A stretch of DNA of 64,000 nt from Vibrio salilacus (GCF_002811245.1 NZ_NIVQ01000008.1:62001-126000); one strand, 5' to 3'; counted from the first letter of the stretch, positions 28,705-39,928 are shown. Notes: generated by a model from the letters alone, not told the origin. Program-made: numbers and translations.

Positions 28705-29778
28705 GTGAGTAAACAACAAAAAATCTTATTTATTGATCGTGATGGCACGTTGATTGTCGAGCCACCAGTTGATTTTCAAGTCGATCGCTTAGATAAACTC
28801 ACATTAGAGCCATTGGTCATTCCATGCCTTTTAGCTCTACAAGATGCGGGTTATCGCCTGGTTATGGTTACCAACCAAGATGGTCTAGGAACAGACAGCT
28901 ACCCACAACAAGACTTCGATGCACCGCATAATATGATGATGGAGATCTTCGAGTCGCAGGGAGTTAAATTTGATGACGTTCTTATTTGTCCACACTTTGA
29001 ACAAGATAACTGTGCCTGTCGTAAACCCAAGCTAGGCATGGTCAAAGAGTATCTGCAAGGCGGTAAAGTTGATTTTCAGCATTCAGTGGTTATCGGTGAC
29101 CGTGTCACGGATCTGCAGTTGGCCGAAAATATGGCGATTCGTGGTATACAGTATCACCCTGATACGATGAATTGGCCACAAATCCTCAAGGATTTGACCG
29201 TAACAGCGCGTATTGCTGAAGTGGTGCGAACCACTAAAGAGACCGACATACGCGTCAAGGTTAATTTAGATGAGCAAGGCGGCAATAAGATTTCTACAGG
29301 CCTAGGCTTCTTTGATCATATGTTAGACCAAATTGCGACTCACGGCGGCTTTCAAATGGTTTGCCAGGTCGAAGGCGATTTGCATATCGATGATCACCAC
29401 ACTATTGAAGATACTGCTTTGGCGCTTGGTCAAGCTTTAAAACAAGCGCTGGGTGATAAACGCGGTATTGGTCGTTTTGGTTTCAGTTTGCCTATGGATG
29501 AGTGTTTGGCTCAATGTGCGCTTGATTTATCAGGCCGTCCTTATCTGAAATTTGATGCTAAGTTCAGTCGTGAGCAAGTCGGCGACTTGTCAACAGAGAT
29601 GGTCGTGCACTTTTTCCGCTCTCTGACCGATACATTGGCTTGTACTTTGCACTTATCGTCTGCTGGTGACAACGACCACCACATTATTGAAAGTTTGTTT
29701 AAAGCGTTTGGTCGGACATTGCGTCAGGCAATCAAAGTGGAAGGCACTGAGTTGCCAAGCAGTAAAGGCGTGCTGTAG
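28705..29778 (+). CDS. hisB: Bifunctional histidinol-phosphatase / imidazoleglycerol-phosphate dehydratase
   Basis: A two-domain enzyme as in enterobacteria. The N-terminal HAD phosphatase (residues 1 to about 165) has the nucleophile motif [13 protein letters not shown], a zinc loop [15 protein letters not shown] and [15 protein letters not shown]. The C-terminal dehydratase (from about 170) has [35 protein letters not shown] and [21 protein letters not shown] with manganese-binding histidines. It starts with GTG at 28705 behind AAGGAAG. Confidence 0.97.
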   Translation: MSKQQKILFIDRDGTLIVEPPVDFQVDRLDKLTLEPLVIPCLLALQDAGYRLVMVTNQDGLGTDSYPQQDFDAPHNMMMEIFESQGVKFDDVLICPHFEQDNCACRKPKLGMVKEYLQGGKVDFQHSVVIGDRVTDLQLAENMAIRGIQYHPDTMNWPQILKDLTVTARIAEVVRTTKETDIRVKVNLDEQGGNKISTGLGFFDHMLDQIATHGGFQMVCQVEGDLHIDDHHTIEDTALALGQALKQALGDKRGIGRFGFSLPMDECLAQCALDLSGRPYLKFDAKFSREQVGDLSTEMVVHFFRSLTDTLACTLHLSSAGDNDHHIIESLFKAFGRTLRQAIKVEGTELPSSKGVL

Positions 29779-29790
29779 CGGGGCGGAACT

Positions 29791-30405
29791 ATGACAGAGC
29801 AAAAAATTGTAATTATTGATACTGGTTGTGCCAACGTTTCTTCGGTCAAATTTGCTATCCAACGTTTAGGCTATCAAGTCACCATTTCAAAACAGCCGCA
29901 AGTGGTACTCGGCGCTGACAAACTGTTCCTGCCCGGCGTTGGTACTGCCAGCGAGGCGATGAAAAATCTTGCAGAACGTGATCTCATTGAGCTCGTTAAA
30001 CAAGTCGAAAAACCGTTACTTGGTATTTGCTTAGGTATGCAATTGCTTGGCAAAGTGTCGCAAGAAAAAGGTCAGAAAGCGGATGAGCAAGTTGATTGCT
30101 TAGGTTTGTGTGATGGTGAAGTAAAGCGATTGCAAACTGGAGGTTTACCGCTGCCACATATGGGGTGGAATACGGTCTCGGCTAAAGAAGGCAATCCACT
30201 TTTCAAGGACATTGAACAGGGTGAGTATTTCTACTTTGTCCACAGTTTTGCCATGCCTGTTGGTCGTTATACCATTGCTCAGTGTGAGTATGGCCAACCA
30301 TTCACGGCAGCCTTGCAAAGTGGCAACTACTACGGTGTGCAATTTCACCCCGAGCGTTCTTCAAAAGCGGGCGCGAAGCTGATGCAAAACTTCTTAGAAT
30401 TATAA
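29791..30405 (+). CDS. hisH: Imidazole glycerol phosphate synthase, glutamine amidotransferase subunit
   Basis: A class I glutaminase that supplies ammonia to HisF. The 204 residues contain the catalytic cysteine in [13 protein letters not shown], the oxyanion region LFLPGVGTA, and the His/Glu of the triad in [10 protein letters not shown]. It follows hisB by 12 bases and works as a heterodimer with HisF encoded two genes downstream. Confidence 0.97.
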   Translation: MTEQKIVIIDTGCANVSSVKFAIQRLGYQVTISKQPQVVLGADKLFLPGVGTASEAMKNLAERDLIELVKQVEKPLLGICLGMQLLGKVSQEKGQKADEQVDCLGLCDGEVKRLQTGGLPLPHMGWNTVSAKEGNPLFKDIEQGEYFYFVHSFAMPVGRYTIAQCEYGQPFTAALQSGNYYGVQFHPERSSKAGAKLMQNFLEL

Positions 30406-31906
<1,501 letters not shown>

Positions 31907-31910
<4 letters not shown>

Positions 31911-32542
31911 GTTTAAAAGCCGCCGAAGTAAGTGTGCTATCCGAGCGAATCGATTGGGTCAAGGTGGATGGTCAGGTTCCTGCCATTGTACAAGATTACC
32001 AGTCAAGCCAAGTGCTGATGATGGGGTATATGAATAAAGACGCGTTGTCGAAAACAGGGGAAACAGGTCAAGTGACGTTTTTTTCTCGGACTAAACAACG
32101 CCTTTGGACTAAAGGAGAAACCTCGGGTAACGTATTGCAACTGGTGAATATGTCACTTGATTGTGATAACGATACGTTGTTGGTGAAAGTGAATCCCATT
32201 GGTCCTACTTGCCATACAGGTAGCACCAGCTGTTGGGATGGTGATGCTCAACAAGAGTCACAAATGGTGTGGCTTCATCAGCTTGAGCAGCTATTGGCTG
32301 CCCGCAAGAGTGCCGATCCAGACTCCTCATATACCGCCAGTCTTTATGCTCGTGGCACCAAGCGTATTTCGCAGAAAGTGGGTGAAGAAGGTGTTGAAGT
32401 CGCGCTTGCGGCGACGTCGGGTGATAAAGCGGAGTTAGTCTGTGAATCTGCTGACTTGATTTACCATTTAATGGTGTTATTACAAGACCAAGGTTTGTCG
32501 ATGAATGATGTGGTGAACAAACTCAAAGAGCGCCATAAATAA
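31907..32542 (+). CDS. hisI: Bifunctional phosphoribosyl-AMP cyclohydrolase / phosphoribosyl-ATP pyrophosphatase
   Basis: The second and third steps of the pathway in one 211-residue protein (HisIE). The HisI domain has [33 protein letters not shown], the metal site [13 protein letters not shown] and [12 protein letters not shown]. The HisE domain from about residue 120 has [29 protein letters not shown] and [13 protein letters not shown]. It is the last gene of the operon, overlapping hisF by ATGA, with a terminator 26 bases on. Confidence 0.97.
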
Positions 32543-32567
32543 CCCTCATTGATGAGTTTGAATGACG

Positions 32568-32596
32568 AAAAAGCCCATTGTTAAATGGGCTTTTTT
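32568..32596. terminator. Terminator of the his operon
   Basis: A hairpin AAAAAGCCCATT-gtta-AATGGGC followed by six T. The A run on the other side lets it also serve the minus-strand TPR gene, whose stop is 14 bases away. Confidence 0.9.
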
Positions 32597-32609
32597 AATG
32601 GAGTCAATG

Positions 32610-33461
32610 CTACTCATTATGAACTGGAATCAAGGCATCAAATCGTGGATTACCGTGCAGACCTTCTAGGTCGGGCTCTGTATCAATGAGATCGCTAATC
32701 GACGGGCTAGCTTCCATCGCTTTTTCCAGATCTTCAATCGCTTGCTCTTCAACGCCAAGACGTGAATAGGCACAAGCTCGTTGATAAAGCGCCGGACCAT
32801 TGCTGGTATCAAGCTCCAAAACACGGTTACATAAGCTGAGCGCCCAGTGATATTCTCTAATTTCCATTGCCGCATCAGCCTTATAGGTCAAAGCTTCAAG
32901 ATCACCTGGCCTAATGCTTAAAATCTCATCAAAAACATCCATTCTCTGCTCTGGGGTAGGCATACTTTGCGCCCTCAGCCACAGGTTGTGGATCTCATTG
33001 ATTTTTTCTATTTCTTTATTGTTTTCACTAATAATATGTGTCTTGCGTTTCAGATCTCTTTCAAGAGCACCAAATTTCTTTTCATACACAGTTGCGATTG
33101 AGTCAAGACGTTTATCGGCCATCTCTGTGGTGTTGTTTTTGAATTCACGTAATGACTGCCAACCGACTAAAGCAATCAGTGAAGCAACACCTGCAATGAT
33201 GTAGAAGAAATAAGTCACGGTTACGTTAGCATAATTGAGCGACTTATCAGCGACGCTAAGTTCTCGGTCGGTAATTTGCACGATTAGTCTACGCTCTAAG
33301 TCTTGCTGGTCTTGGCGCAGCGCTTTTAACTCATCAAGAATGTAGCGTTCCATTAAGGGTCGGTCGAGTAGTTCCGAATCTGAATAGGCTGTTTGCTCAG
33401 CCAAACTCGGTGTACTGAAAACAGCCCACAGCAAAGAGGTGAAAGTTATCCAAAATCGCAT
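32610..33461 (-). CDS. Membrane-anchored TPR-repeat protein
   Basis: A 283-residue protein with a signal-type N-terminus (MRFWITFTSLLWAVFSTPSLA). A charged helical segment (about 25-75) follows, then a transmembrane span near residues 83-102 (TYFFYIIAGVASLIALVGW) and a long coiled coil (about 105-160). The C-terminus has two or three tetratricopeptide repeats: FDEILSIRPGDLEALTYKADAAMEIREYHWALSLCNRVLELDTSNGPALYQRACAYSRLGVEEQAIEDLEKAMEAS is a textbook run. TPRs mediate protein contacts; the partner is unknown. The ATG at 33461 is preferred over one four codons upstream because a GGA-containing site precedes it. Convergent with the his operon. Confidence 0.75.
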   Translation of the reverse strand: MRFWITFTSLLWAVFSTPSLAEQTAYSDSELLDRPLMERYILDELKALRQDQQDLERRLIVQITDRELSVADKSLNYANVTVTYFFYIIAGVASLIALVGWQSLREFKNNTTEMADKRLDSIATVYEKKFGALERDLKRKTHIISENNKEIEKINEIHNLWLRAQSMPTPEQRMDVFDEILSIRPGDLEALTYKADAAMEIREYHWALSLCNRVLELDTSNGPALYQRACAYSRLGVEEQAIEDLEKAMEASPSISDLIDTEPDLEGLHGNPRFDALIPVHNE

Positions 33462-33752
33462 ATCCGCGTCCATATATCTATTTGTTTGTTCAAGATAAAC
33501 TTTAACAAATCTGTTATCGGTTTAATACGTTATCTTGACAATTAAGCTCGCCAGAAACGCGCGGGCGCTAACTGTAGCATGTCTGAATTCACAGTAACGA
33601 TATATTTAGGCCACTAAGCAATATTTGCGTATTTTATGTGAGTATCGTCACATTTTTTGCCTATGTAACCGAATTGAATTTGATTTTTAAGTGGAGTTTA
33701 GCGGATATTAAATACAAGAATTGCTTAGAGTTCAAAGGAAATGTTTTTATAT

Positions 33753-34295
33753 ATGATTTCTTCAGCACCTTGGGTTATCTACCCTGAGATACAGGATACG
33801 CTTCAATCAGAGTGTGAACTCTCTCAGCCTTGTGCTGAAGATGGCGATGGCGTTGCACAATTAATTGCGGATTGCCCGCCGTTAGATGTCAATTCTTCGT
33901 ACTGTAACTTTCTTCAGTCAACTCACTTTAGTAATACCTGTGTTATCGCTAAAAAAGAGGGGCAGGTTGCTGGATTTATTTCCGCTTATTTAAAACCTCA
34001 ACAACCTGAAACGCTCTTTGTTTGGCAAGTGGCTATCGGACGTGATTTTCGTGGCCAAGGGCTGGCATTTACCATGCTGTCATCGTTGCTTGAACGCAAT
34101 AACTTAAGCCATATAACGGCGATAGAAACCACCATTACTAAAGACAACCAGGCATCTTGGGCGCTATTTAACAAGCTCGAACAACAACAAGGCCTCGATG
34201 GCGAAGTAAGTAAATTTCTCGATGAACATCAACATTTCAAAGGGAAGCACGATAGTGAATATTTGTATCGTATCCCACTAAACCAAAATCAATAA
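33753..34295 (+). CDS. ectA: L-2,4-diaminobutyrate acetyltransferase
   Basis: A GNAT acetyltransferase making N-gamma-acetyl-diaminobutyrate, the second step of ectoine synthesis. Features are AQLIADCPPLDVNSSYCNFLQSTHFSNTCVIAKKEGQVAGFISAY (EctA signature around LDVNSSYCN), VAIGRDFRGQGLAFTML (acetyl-CoA loop) and TTITKDNQASWALFNKL. About 180 residues. Two ATG codons (33741, 33753) are in frame; AAAGGAA ends at 33740, so the downstream one is more likely. First gene of ectABC-ask. Confidence 0.94.
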   Translation: MISSAPWVIYPEIQDTLQSECELSQPCAEDGDGVAQLIADCPPLDVNSSYCNFLQSTHFSNTCVIAKKEGQVAGFISAYLKPQQPETLFVWQVAIGRDFRGQGLAFTMLSSLLERNNLSHITAIETTITKDNQASWALFNKLEQQQGLDGEVSKFLDEHQHFKGKHDSEYLYRIPLNQNQ

Positions 34296-34319
34296 TCAGG
34301 AGTTAGAAACGGTATCATC

Positions 34320-35585
34320 ATGGATATTTTTAAAAAGCAGGAATCAAAAGTTCGCTCTTATTCAAACAGTTTTCCAGTGGTCTTTAATAAAGCCAAAGGC
34401 TGCTGGCTTGAGACAGAACAAGGTGAACGCTATCTTGATTTCCTAGCTGGTGCTGGTTCACTGAACTACGGCCACAATAACCCTGTATTAAAACTCGCTT
34501 TGCTCGATTATATCGAAATGGATGGGATCACCCATGGATTAGATATGCACTCGCAAGCAAAAGCTGGCTTTCTGACTGCGCTTAAGAACTACATTCTGGC
34601 GCCACGTGACCTTGACTATATAGTCCAGTTTACTGGCCCGACAGGAACCAATGCTGTCGAAGCGGCACTTAAACTGGCACGTAAAGTGAAAGGTCGAGAA
34701 TCTATTGTTGCTTTCACTAATGGATTCCATGGTTGCACTGCTGGCGCTTTAGCCGCAACAGGTAACCAACACCACCGTCAGGGGGCGGGAGTCAGTCTAA
34801 ACAATGTCACCCGAATTCCATTTGAAGGCTATGCCGATATCGACGGCTTAAAATTGTTTGAAACCATGCTAGATGACAATTCTTCTGGTATCGACAAACC
34901 TGCTGCTGTTCTACTCGAAACCGTTCAAGGCGAAGGTGGATTAAATGCGGCTTCTAATCAATGGTTGCAACGACTACGGAAAATCTGTGATCAGCATGAT
35001 ATTTTAATGATTGTTGATGATATTCAGGCAGGTTGTGGCCGTACAGGTACCTTCTTCAGTTTCGAACCTGCAGGTATCACGCCTGATCTCGTCACACTTT
35101 CGAAGTCAATAGGTGGTTACGGTTTACCAATGGCAGTGGTTTTACTTAAGCCAGAGCTTGATAAATGGAAGCCTGGTGAGCATAACGGGACATTCCGCGG
35201 TAACAACCACGCTTTTGTCACGGCGGCCAAGGCGTTAGAGACCTATTGGGCTGATGACCAATTCGAATCTCATATCGGATTGTGTGCCGATAAGGTCAGT
35301 GACGTGATTCAACGAAACATCAAACGCTACCCTGAACTGTTTTTACAGCAAAAAGGCCGCGGGATGATGATTGGCGTTGAATGTCATGATGGCGATATCT
35401 CGGATGAAATCACAACCGCCTGTTTTAACAATGGCATGGTGATTGAAACGGCAGGGCCGAATGACGAAGTTGTGAAGTTCTTCTGTCCACTTACCATCAC
35501 GGAATCAGAGCTGGAAGATGGTCTGGCAATCTTTGAAAAGTCAGTCGGTCAAGTTGCCGCTAAGCACATCAAAAAAGCATCATAG
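34320..35585 (+). CDS. ectB: Diaminobutyrate-2-oxoglutarate transaminase
   Basis: A class III PLP aminotransferase that forms L-2,4-diaminobutyrate from aspartate semialdehyde and glutamate, the first step of ectoine synthesis. The 421 residues start MDIFKKQESKVRSYSNSFPVVF; FLAGAGSLNYGHNNP, TGPTGTNAVEAALKLARK, IVDDIQAGCGRTGTFFSFE and VTLSKSIGGYGLPMA with the catalytic lysine follow. It follows ectA by 24 bases. Confidence 0.97.
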   Translation: MDIFKKQESKVRSYSNSFPVVFNKAKGCWLETEQGERYLDFLAGAGSLNYGHNNPVLKLALLDYIEMDGITHGLDMHSQAKAGFLTALKNYILAPRDLDYIVQFTGPTGTNAVEAALKLARKVKGRESIVAFTNGFHGCTAGALAATGNQHHRQGAGVSLNNVTRIPFEGYADIDGLKLFETMLDDNSSGIDKPAAVLLETVQGEGGLNAASNQWLQRLRKICDQHDILMIVDDIQAGCGRTGTFFSFEPAGITPDLVTLSKSIGGYGLPMAVVLLKPELDKWKPGEHNGTFRGNNHAFVTAAKALETYWADDQFESHIGLCADKVSDVIQRNIKRYPELFLQQKGRGMMIGVECHDGDISDEITTACFNNGMVIETAGPNDEVVKFFCPLTITESELEDGLAIFEKSVGQVAAKHIKKAS

Positions 35586-35599
35586 AGTAAGGATAACAG

Positions 35600-35986
35600 A
35601 TGATAGTCAGAACATTAGACGAGTGTCGTAACAGTGAGCGTAGAGTCGTCGCCGAGACATGGGAAAGTGTTCGCATGTTGCTTAAAGATGACAACATGGG
35701 TTTTTCATTTCATATCACGACGATTTATGAAAATACCCAAACGCACATACACTATAAAAATCACCTTGAATCCGTTTATTGCGTGAGTGGTGAAGGTGAA
35801 ATTGAAATCGTTGGTGGTGAAACATACCCAATTAAACCGGGTACTCTGTATATCTTAGATCAACATGATGAACACTACCTGCGTGCCTACAAAGATACCC
35901 CAATGGTTATGGCGTGTGTATTCAATCCGCCTATCACGGGGCAGGAAGTGCACGATGACAATGGTGTTTATCCACTCATCGACTAG
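35600..35986 (+). CDS. ectC: L-ectoine synthase
   Basis: A small cupin enzyme (128 residues) that closes the ring of N-gamma-acetyl-diaminobutyrate to the compatible solute ectoine. It starts [69 protein letters not shown], containing the cupin metal residues, and continues [16 protein letters not shown]. It follows ectB by 14 bases. Confidence 0.97.
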   Translation: MIVRTLDECRNSERRVVAETWESVRMLLKDDNMGFSFHITTIYENTQTHIHYKNHLESVYCVSGEGEIEIVGGETYPIKPGTLYILDQHDEHYLRAYKDTPMVMACVFNPPITGQEVHDDNGVYPLID

Positions 35987-36072
35987 TTTAAATGCCTAGC
36001 TGAAATTCAGTGGGGCTAATTGCCCCACTCATTTGCCATAAACCCACATTTAGAAACCCAAAAGGTTCTTAT

Positions 36073-37518
36073 ATGACTTATACCGTAGAGAAAATCGGCG
36101 GTACTTCAATGACAGCATTTGATGCTGTTCTCGATAATATTATTCTGCGTCCCGCCCCTGAGAAACGATATAACCGAGTCTTCGTCGTGTCGGCTTACGG
36201 CGGTATGACCGATTCACTCCTTGAGTGTAAAAAAACCAGTAAGCCTGGAGTGTATCAACTGATCGCAAAACGCGATGACCGTTGGCAAGAAGCGCTGTCC
36301 TATTTAGAGCAACGAATGTTATTAACTAATGAACATATGTTTGCTGACCCGATGAGCCGTCATCGCGCCGATAAGTTTATTCGCTCGCGTATCGCTGAAG
36401 CGAAAAACTGTATCTCCAATATTCTTGAAACATGTGAATATGGCCAGTTCTCGTTGCGTCATTACCTGCCGCAAATCCGAGAGTTTTTAGCCTCGATCGG
36501 TGAAGCACACAGTGCGTTTAACACTGTGTTGAAACTGAAAAATATTGGTCTAAATGCACGATTTGTTGATTTGTCAGGGTGGACCACCACCACGCCAAAG
36601 AATTTAGATGAGAGTATTCGAGATGCATTTTCTGACATTGACGTGACCAAAGAACTCCCGATTGTGACTGGATATGCGTCATGCTCCGAAGGCTTGATGT
36701 CAACTTATGACCGAGGCTATAGTGAAATTACTTTTAGCCGCATTGCCGCTATTACGGGGGCTGACTTGGCGATTATTCACAAAGAATATCATCTAAGCTC
36801 GGCTGACCCCCGCGTGGTTGGCCCAGAGAAAGTTCTGCCTATTGGTCAAACCAATTATGATGTTGCCGATCAGCTCGCCAACTTGGGGATGGAGGCTATT
36901 CACCCTAATGCAGCTGCAGGCCTGCGTGATAAAAATATTGAGCTGCAGATTAAAAATACCTTTGAGCCGGATCATTCGGGTACGTTAATCTCAAATGATT
37001 ACCAGTCGAGTGCCGACAAAATTGAGATTATCGCTGGTAAAGAAAAAGTGTTCGCGCTGCATTTATTCGACCAGGGTATGGTCGGTAACGTTGATAACGT
37101 GAGCTACGATCTGATGGAAATTATTTCTGATGCGAACGTCAGTCTGATTGGTAAAGAGATGAACGCTAACTCTATCACTTATTACTTGGGTGGCAGTAGC
37201 GAGAACCTCAATAAAGTGCTGTACAAGGCTGAGAAAAAGTACCCAAATGCAGAAATCAAAGGTCGAATGGTGGCATTGATTTCAGCCATCGGAGCGCAAA
37301 TTGATACCAATAAGGCGCTGGCTCAAGGGGTGTTTGCCTTACTGAATCAGGAGATTACACCGGTTGCGCTGCACTCATCAATGCGTAATGTCAATGTTCA
37401 GTTTGTTGTCAGTGATAAAGAGTATCAGCAAGCGATTTTTGCTCTGCATGAAGAGTTCTTTGCAGATAGAAAAACAACAAAAACCAATGATAAATCTACA
37501 ACGAAAAAAGTCGCGTAA
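36073..37518 (+). CDS. ask: Aspartate kinase of the ectoine cluster (Ask_Ect)
   Basis: A 481-residue aspartokinase that supplies aspartyl phosphate, and thus aspartate semialdehyde, for ectoine synthesis. It starts MTYTVEKIGGTSMTAFDAVLDNII (KxGGTS kinase motif) and contains VVSAYGGMTD, FVDLSGW, VTGYASCSEGLMSTYDRGYSEITFS and two C-terminal ACT-like segments. Specialised Ask_Ect enzymes found at the end of ect clusters are thought to escape the lysine/threonine feedback of housekeeping kinases; that property is inferred from position. The ATG at 36073 was chosen over an in-frame start 21 codons upstream. Confidence 0.92.
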   Translation: MTYTVEKIGGTSMTAFDAVLDNIILRPAPEKRYNRVFVVSAYGGMTDSLLECKKTSKPGVYQLIAKRDDRWQEALSYLEQRMLLTNEHMFADPMSRHRADKFIRSRIAEAKNCISNILETCEYGQFSLRHYLPQIREFLASIGEAHSAFNTVLKLKNIGLNARFVDLSGWTTTTPKNLDESIRDAFSDIDVTKELPIVTGYASCSEGLMSTYDRGYSEITFSRIAAITGADLAIIHKEYHLSSADPRVVGPEKVLPIGQTNYDVADQLANLGMEAIHPNAAAGLRDKNIELQIKNTFEPDHSGTLISNDYQSSADKIEIIAGKEKVFALHLFDQGMVGNVDNVSYDLMEIISDANVSLIGKEMNANSITYYLGGSSENLNKVLYKAEKKYPNAEIKGRMVALISAIGAQIDTNKALAQGVFALLNQEITPVALHSSMRNVNVQFVVSDKEYQQAIFALHEEFFADRKTTKTNDKSTTKKVA

Positions 37519-37547
37519 CACGATTTTTAGCCACTCCCTCCTCATTT

Positions 37548-37571
37548 GCGCCCTCTAAAAGGGCGCTTTTT
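37548..37571 (+). terminator. Terminator of the ectABC-ask operon
   Basis: GCGCCC-tctaaaa-GGGCGC followed by five T, 29 bases after the ask stop and 14 bases before the converging transporter stop. Confidence 0.88.
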
Positions 37572-37585
37572 GTTGTCTTTGACTC

Positions 37586-38791
37586 TCATCGTTCAAATAA
37601 GAAGTAGTAGCTATAACCGACTAAAAGTGCGGGCAGGGCTGAGTATAAACTCGCGACTAGCGCCGCTTTAGGGGCTAAAGCAATAGCAGGAAACAGTGCG
37701 TCTCCATCGTTTGAAATGGCATTGGCGAGTTGTGCTGAAAGGGGGGCAACGCCTGAGAGATAAAGACTAGTGACCAATATTTGCGGTCCACATCCTGGCA
37801 GGAGGCCAATCGCAAGCCCCATCAGCGGCATCCAAGCTCCGCAGTTTGCTAGCGTTGTGCTTACATCAATATTTGCGGTGAAAGTGATCAGTTCAAATGC
37901 AATAAACGCAACGATGACCCAAGCGGTAACAAAATTGGTGTCTTGGGCAGCCTTTTGCATTGGATGGGATGCCGTCGTTTTATGGTCTTCTGCTACCGTC
38001 GACTCATAGTCATTAATTTCTTTTGTCACAGACCAAAGTAGCATACTGATAATAATCAATATAGCGCCAAGCCATTCGATACTTTGCTGTGGTAATGTGA
38101 GCAATTGGTTTACATCAACTTGGAAAGTATTGACGCTAGCGATAAGCGTCGTGGGCACAAGCAGCCACTTCCAAAAGGTGCCTTGTAGATTTATCGCCGT
38201 TTGCTCGATATGGCGATCTCGATTACGACAGCATCGCGCTCGGAAGGACTGGTGAGTCTGTGCTGGCCTTAAAAAGTCGTCTTTGTGTATTGCATTGATA
38301 GCCCAACCACTAAGGCAACCGACCACAATCCCAATGGCAATAACCAAGATACCAATATCAGGCTGACTCGCGAGTAAAAGAAATGCTGCATCACCCATGG
38401 TTGAAGTCAACACTGCTACCAAAGCGCCAAAACCGACCCGACCACTGACAAACTGCGTTGTCACAATGATCGCGCCGCCACAACCAGGAAGCGCCCCAAG
38501 TAGCGCGGCAAACATCACTTGATAGTGGCGAGAACGATGATACATAGTCACCAGGTAATGTTGCCCGCTAAAGAAGCGTGACAGGTAGTGGTAGAGTGCC
38601 AGAGTTAAGGCCACATAACTTGCAACTGCCCAAAAAGCATCGGATAGTGACGTTAACACTATCTCTCGTGTCGCTTCAGCGAGTAGTAATACTATTAGAC
38701 TGATAGGTAGCAGCAAGCGTTTATAGGTCAATCTAAATTGAGCGAAATTCAGCCAAACTAGGCGTTCGAACTGGGGCGTGGTACTGTTCAT
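37586..38791 (-). CDS. Putative 10-TM heavy-metal (manganese-type) transporter, ArsP_2 family
   Basis: A 401-residue inner-membrane protein with about ten transmembrane segments. It matches the family annotated as putative 10TM heavy-metal exporter or putative manganese transporter. Two halves repeat the same motif: GALPGCGGAIIVTTQFVSG...STMGDAAFLLLA (about residues 99-142) and GLLPGCGPQILVTSLYLSG...SNDGDALFPAIA (about 328-372), clear evidence of internal duplication. The central cytoplasmic loop has a Cys/His/Arg-rich stretch (FRARCCRNRDRH) that could bind metal. Two Fur-box-like sites cover its promoter. Substrate unproven. ATG codons at 38803 and 38791 are possible; GGTG before the latter favours it. 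Confidence 0.78.
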   Translation of the reverse strand: MNSTTPQFERLVWLNFAQFRLTYKRLLLPISLIVLLLAEATREIVLTSLSDAFWAVASYVALTLALYHYLSRFFSGQHYLVTMYHRSRHYQVMFAALLGALPGCGGAIIVTTQFVSGRVGFGALVAVLTSTMGDAAFLLLASQPDIGILVIAIGIVVGCLSGWAINAIHKDDFLRPAQTHQSFRARCCRNRDRHIEQTAINLQGTFWKWLLVPTTLIASVNTFQVDVNQLLTLPQQSIEWLGAILIIISMLLWSVTKEINDYESTVAEDHKTTASHPMQKAAQDTNFVTAWVIVAFIAFELITFTANIDVSTTLANCGAWMPLMGLAIGLLPGCGPQILVTSLYLSGVAPLSAQLANAISNDGDALFPAIALAPKAALVASLYSALPALLVGYSYYFLFER

Positions 38792-38810
38792 AATGCGCAC
38801 CATTGCAAAT

Positions 38811-38851
38811 GGGAATCATTATCATTATATGGTAATGAGAATTATTTTCAA
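38811..38851 (-). promoter_or_regulatory. Promoter with two adjacent Fur boxes for the 10-TM transporter
   Basis: On the minus strand TTGAAA (complement of 38846-38851), a 16-base spacer and TATAAT (complement of 38824-38829) form a strong promoter. Bases 38811-38829 and 38831-38849 each match the 19-base Fur consensus GATAATGATAATCATTATC at about 15 positions, on opposite orientations and one base apart, and together cover the promoter. This is the layout of an iron-Fur repressed promoter. Confidence 0.82.
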
Positions 38852-38999
38852 CAATAACTCGGGCTTGTTGAGTTATAAGGTTGGGCTTATACCGAAATTT
38901 TCTTTGGCAGCCGATGACAAATGGCTAAAAAAGGGTAAAATATTAACTTTGTGAGTAATTGCCCAAGTTGGGTAGAAATAAAGTCAGATAGGAAAAAAG

Positions 39000-39905
39000 A
39001 TGATTCTAGTTGTAGGTCACAAGAACCCTGATAGCGATAGTATCTGTAGTGCACTGGTTGCAACTGAGCTACTAACTGCGCGTGGTGTGGAAGCAAAGCC
39101 GATTCGCCAAGGTGAAATTAACCGTGAAACTCAACATATTCTTGAAGTCGCTGACGCACAAGTACCTGAGTTACGTACTTCAGTTGCGGGTGAAAAAATC
39201 TGGTTGGTTGACTACTCAGATTTAGCCCAGGCTCCTGATGATGTGGCGGATGCTGAAATTCTTGGTATTGTTGACCATCACCGTCTTGGGGATGTGATGA
39301 CAGTTAACCCAATGGAAGCTTGGATCTGGCCTGTAGGCTGTACTAATACAGTGTTATTCAACATGTTCAAAATCGAAGGCCATGAGATCAAACCGCAAAT
39401 CGCGAAGCTTATGATGTCTGCAATCCTATCTGATACCGTTGGTTTTGCTTCACCAACGTGTACTCAAAAAGATAAAGATGCTGTTGCTGAACTGGCTGAA
39501 ATCGCAGGTGTCACTGATCTTGATACTTTCATTAAAGATCTCCTGATTGCTAAAACTAACATCGAAGGCTTGTCTGCTGCTGAGTTAGTGGAGAAAGACT
39601 TAAAAGGCTATCTATTCAATGGTCGTGACGTTGTTGTCGGCCAGGTAGAGCTAGCGACACTTGAACAAGTTGATGGCATGATCGAAGCGCTAGAAGCGGA
39701 TCTTGAGCGTCGCTGCGCTGAACAAGGTCTTGCGTTTGCAGCGGTAATGCTTACCGATATCACCACGGCGCAAACTCGTCTACTCTACAAAGGTGAGTGG
39801 GCTGACAAATTGGTTAAGCACGAGAAAGATGGCGTGCTAATGATGGAAAACACACTCAGCCGTAAGAAACAAGGCTGGCCTTGGCTACAAGCTGAACTGG
39901 CGTAA
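39000..39905 (+). CDS. ppaC: Manganese-dependent inorganic pyrophosphatase (family II)
   Basis: A DHH-family pyrophosphatase that hydrolyses PPi with Mn2+ or Co2+. The 301 residues start MILVVGHKNPDSDSICSA (metal ligands in GHKNPDSD); VDYSDLAQAPDD, GIVDHHRLGD (DHH motif) and the C-terminal TLSRKKQGWPWL with the SRKKQ substrate motif follow. Length is typical. It begins 10 bases after AGGAAA. Its divergent neighbour is the metal transporter, consistent with a metal-linked locus. Confidence 0.96.
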   Translation: MILVVGHKNPDSDSICSALVATELLTARGVEAKPIRQGEINRETQHILEVADAQVPELRTSVAGEKIWLVDYSDLAQAPDDVADAEILGIVDHHRLGDVMTVNPMEAWIWPVGCTNTVLFNMFKIEGHEIKPQIAKLMMSAILSDTVGFASPTCTQKDKDAVAELAEIAGVTDLDTFIKDLLIAKTNIEGLSAAELVEKDLKGYLFNGRDVVVGQVELATLEQVDGMIEALEADLERRCAEQGLAFAAVMLTDITTAQTRLLYKGEWADKLVKHEKDGVLMMENTLSRKKQGWPWLQAELA

Positions 39906-39928
39906 GTCGTTTTCAATGGATATTTTTA

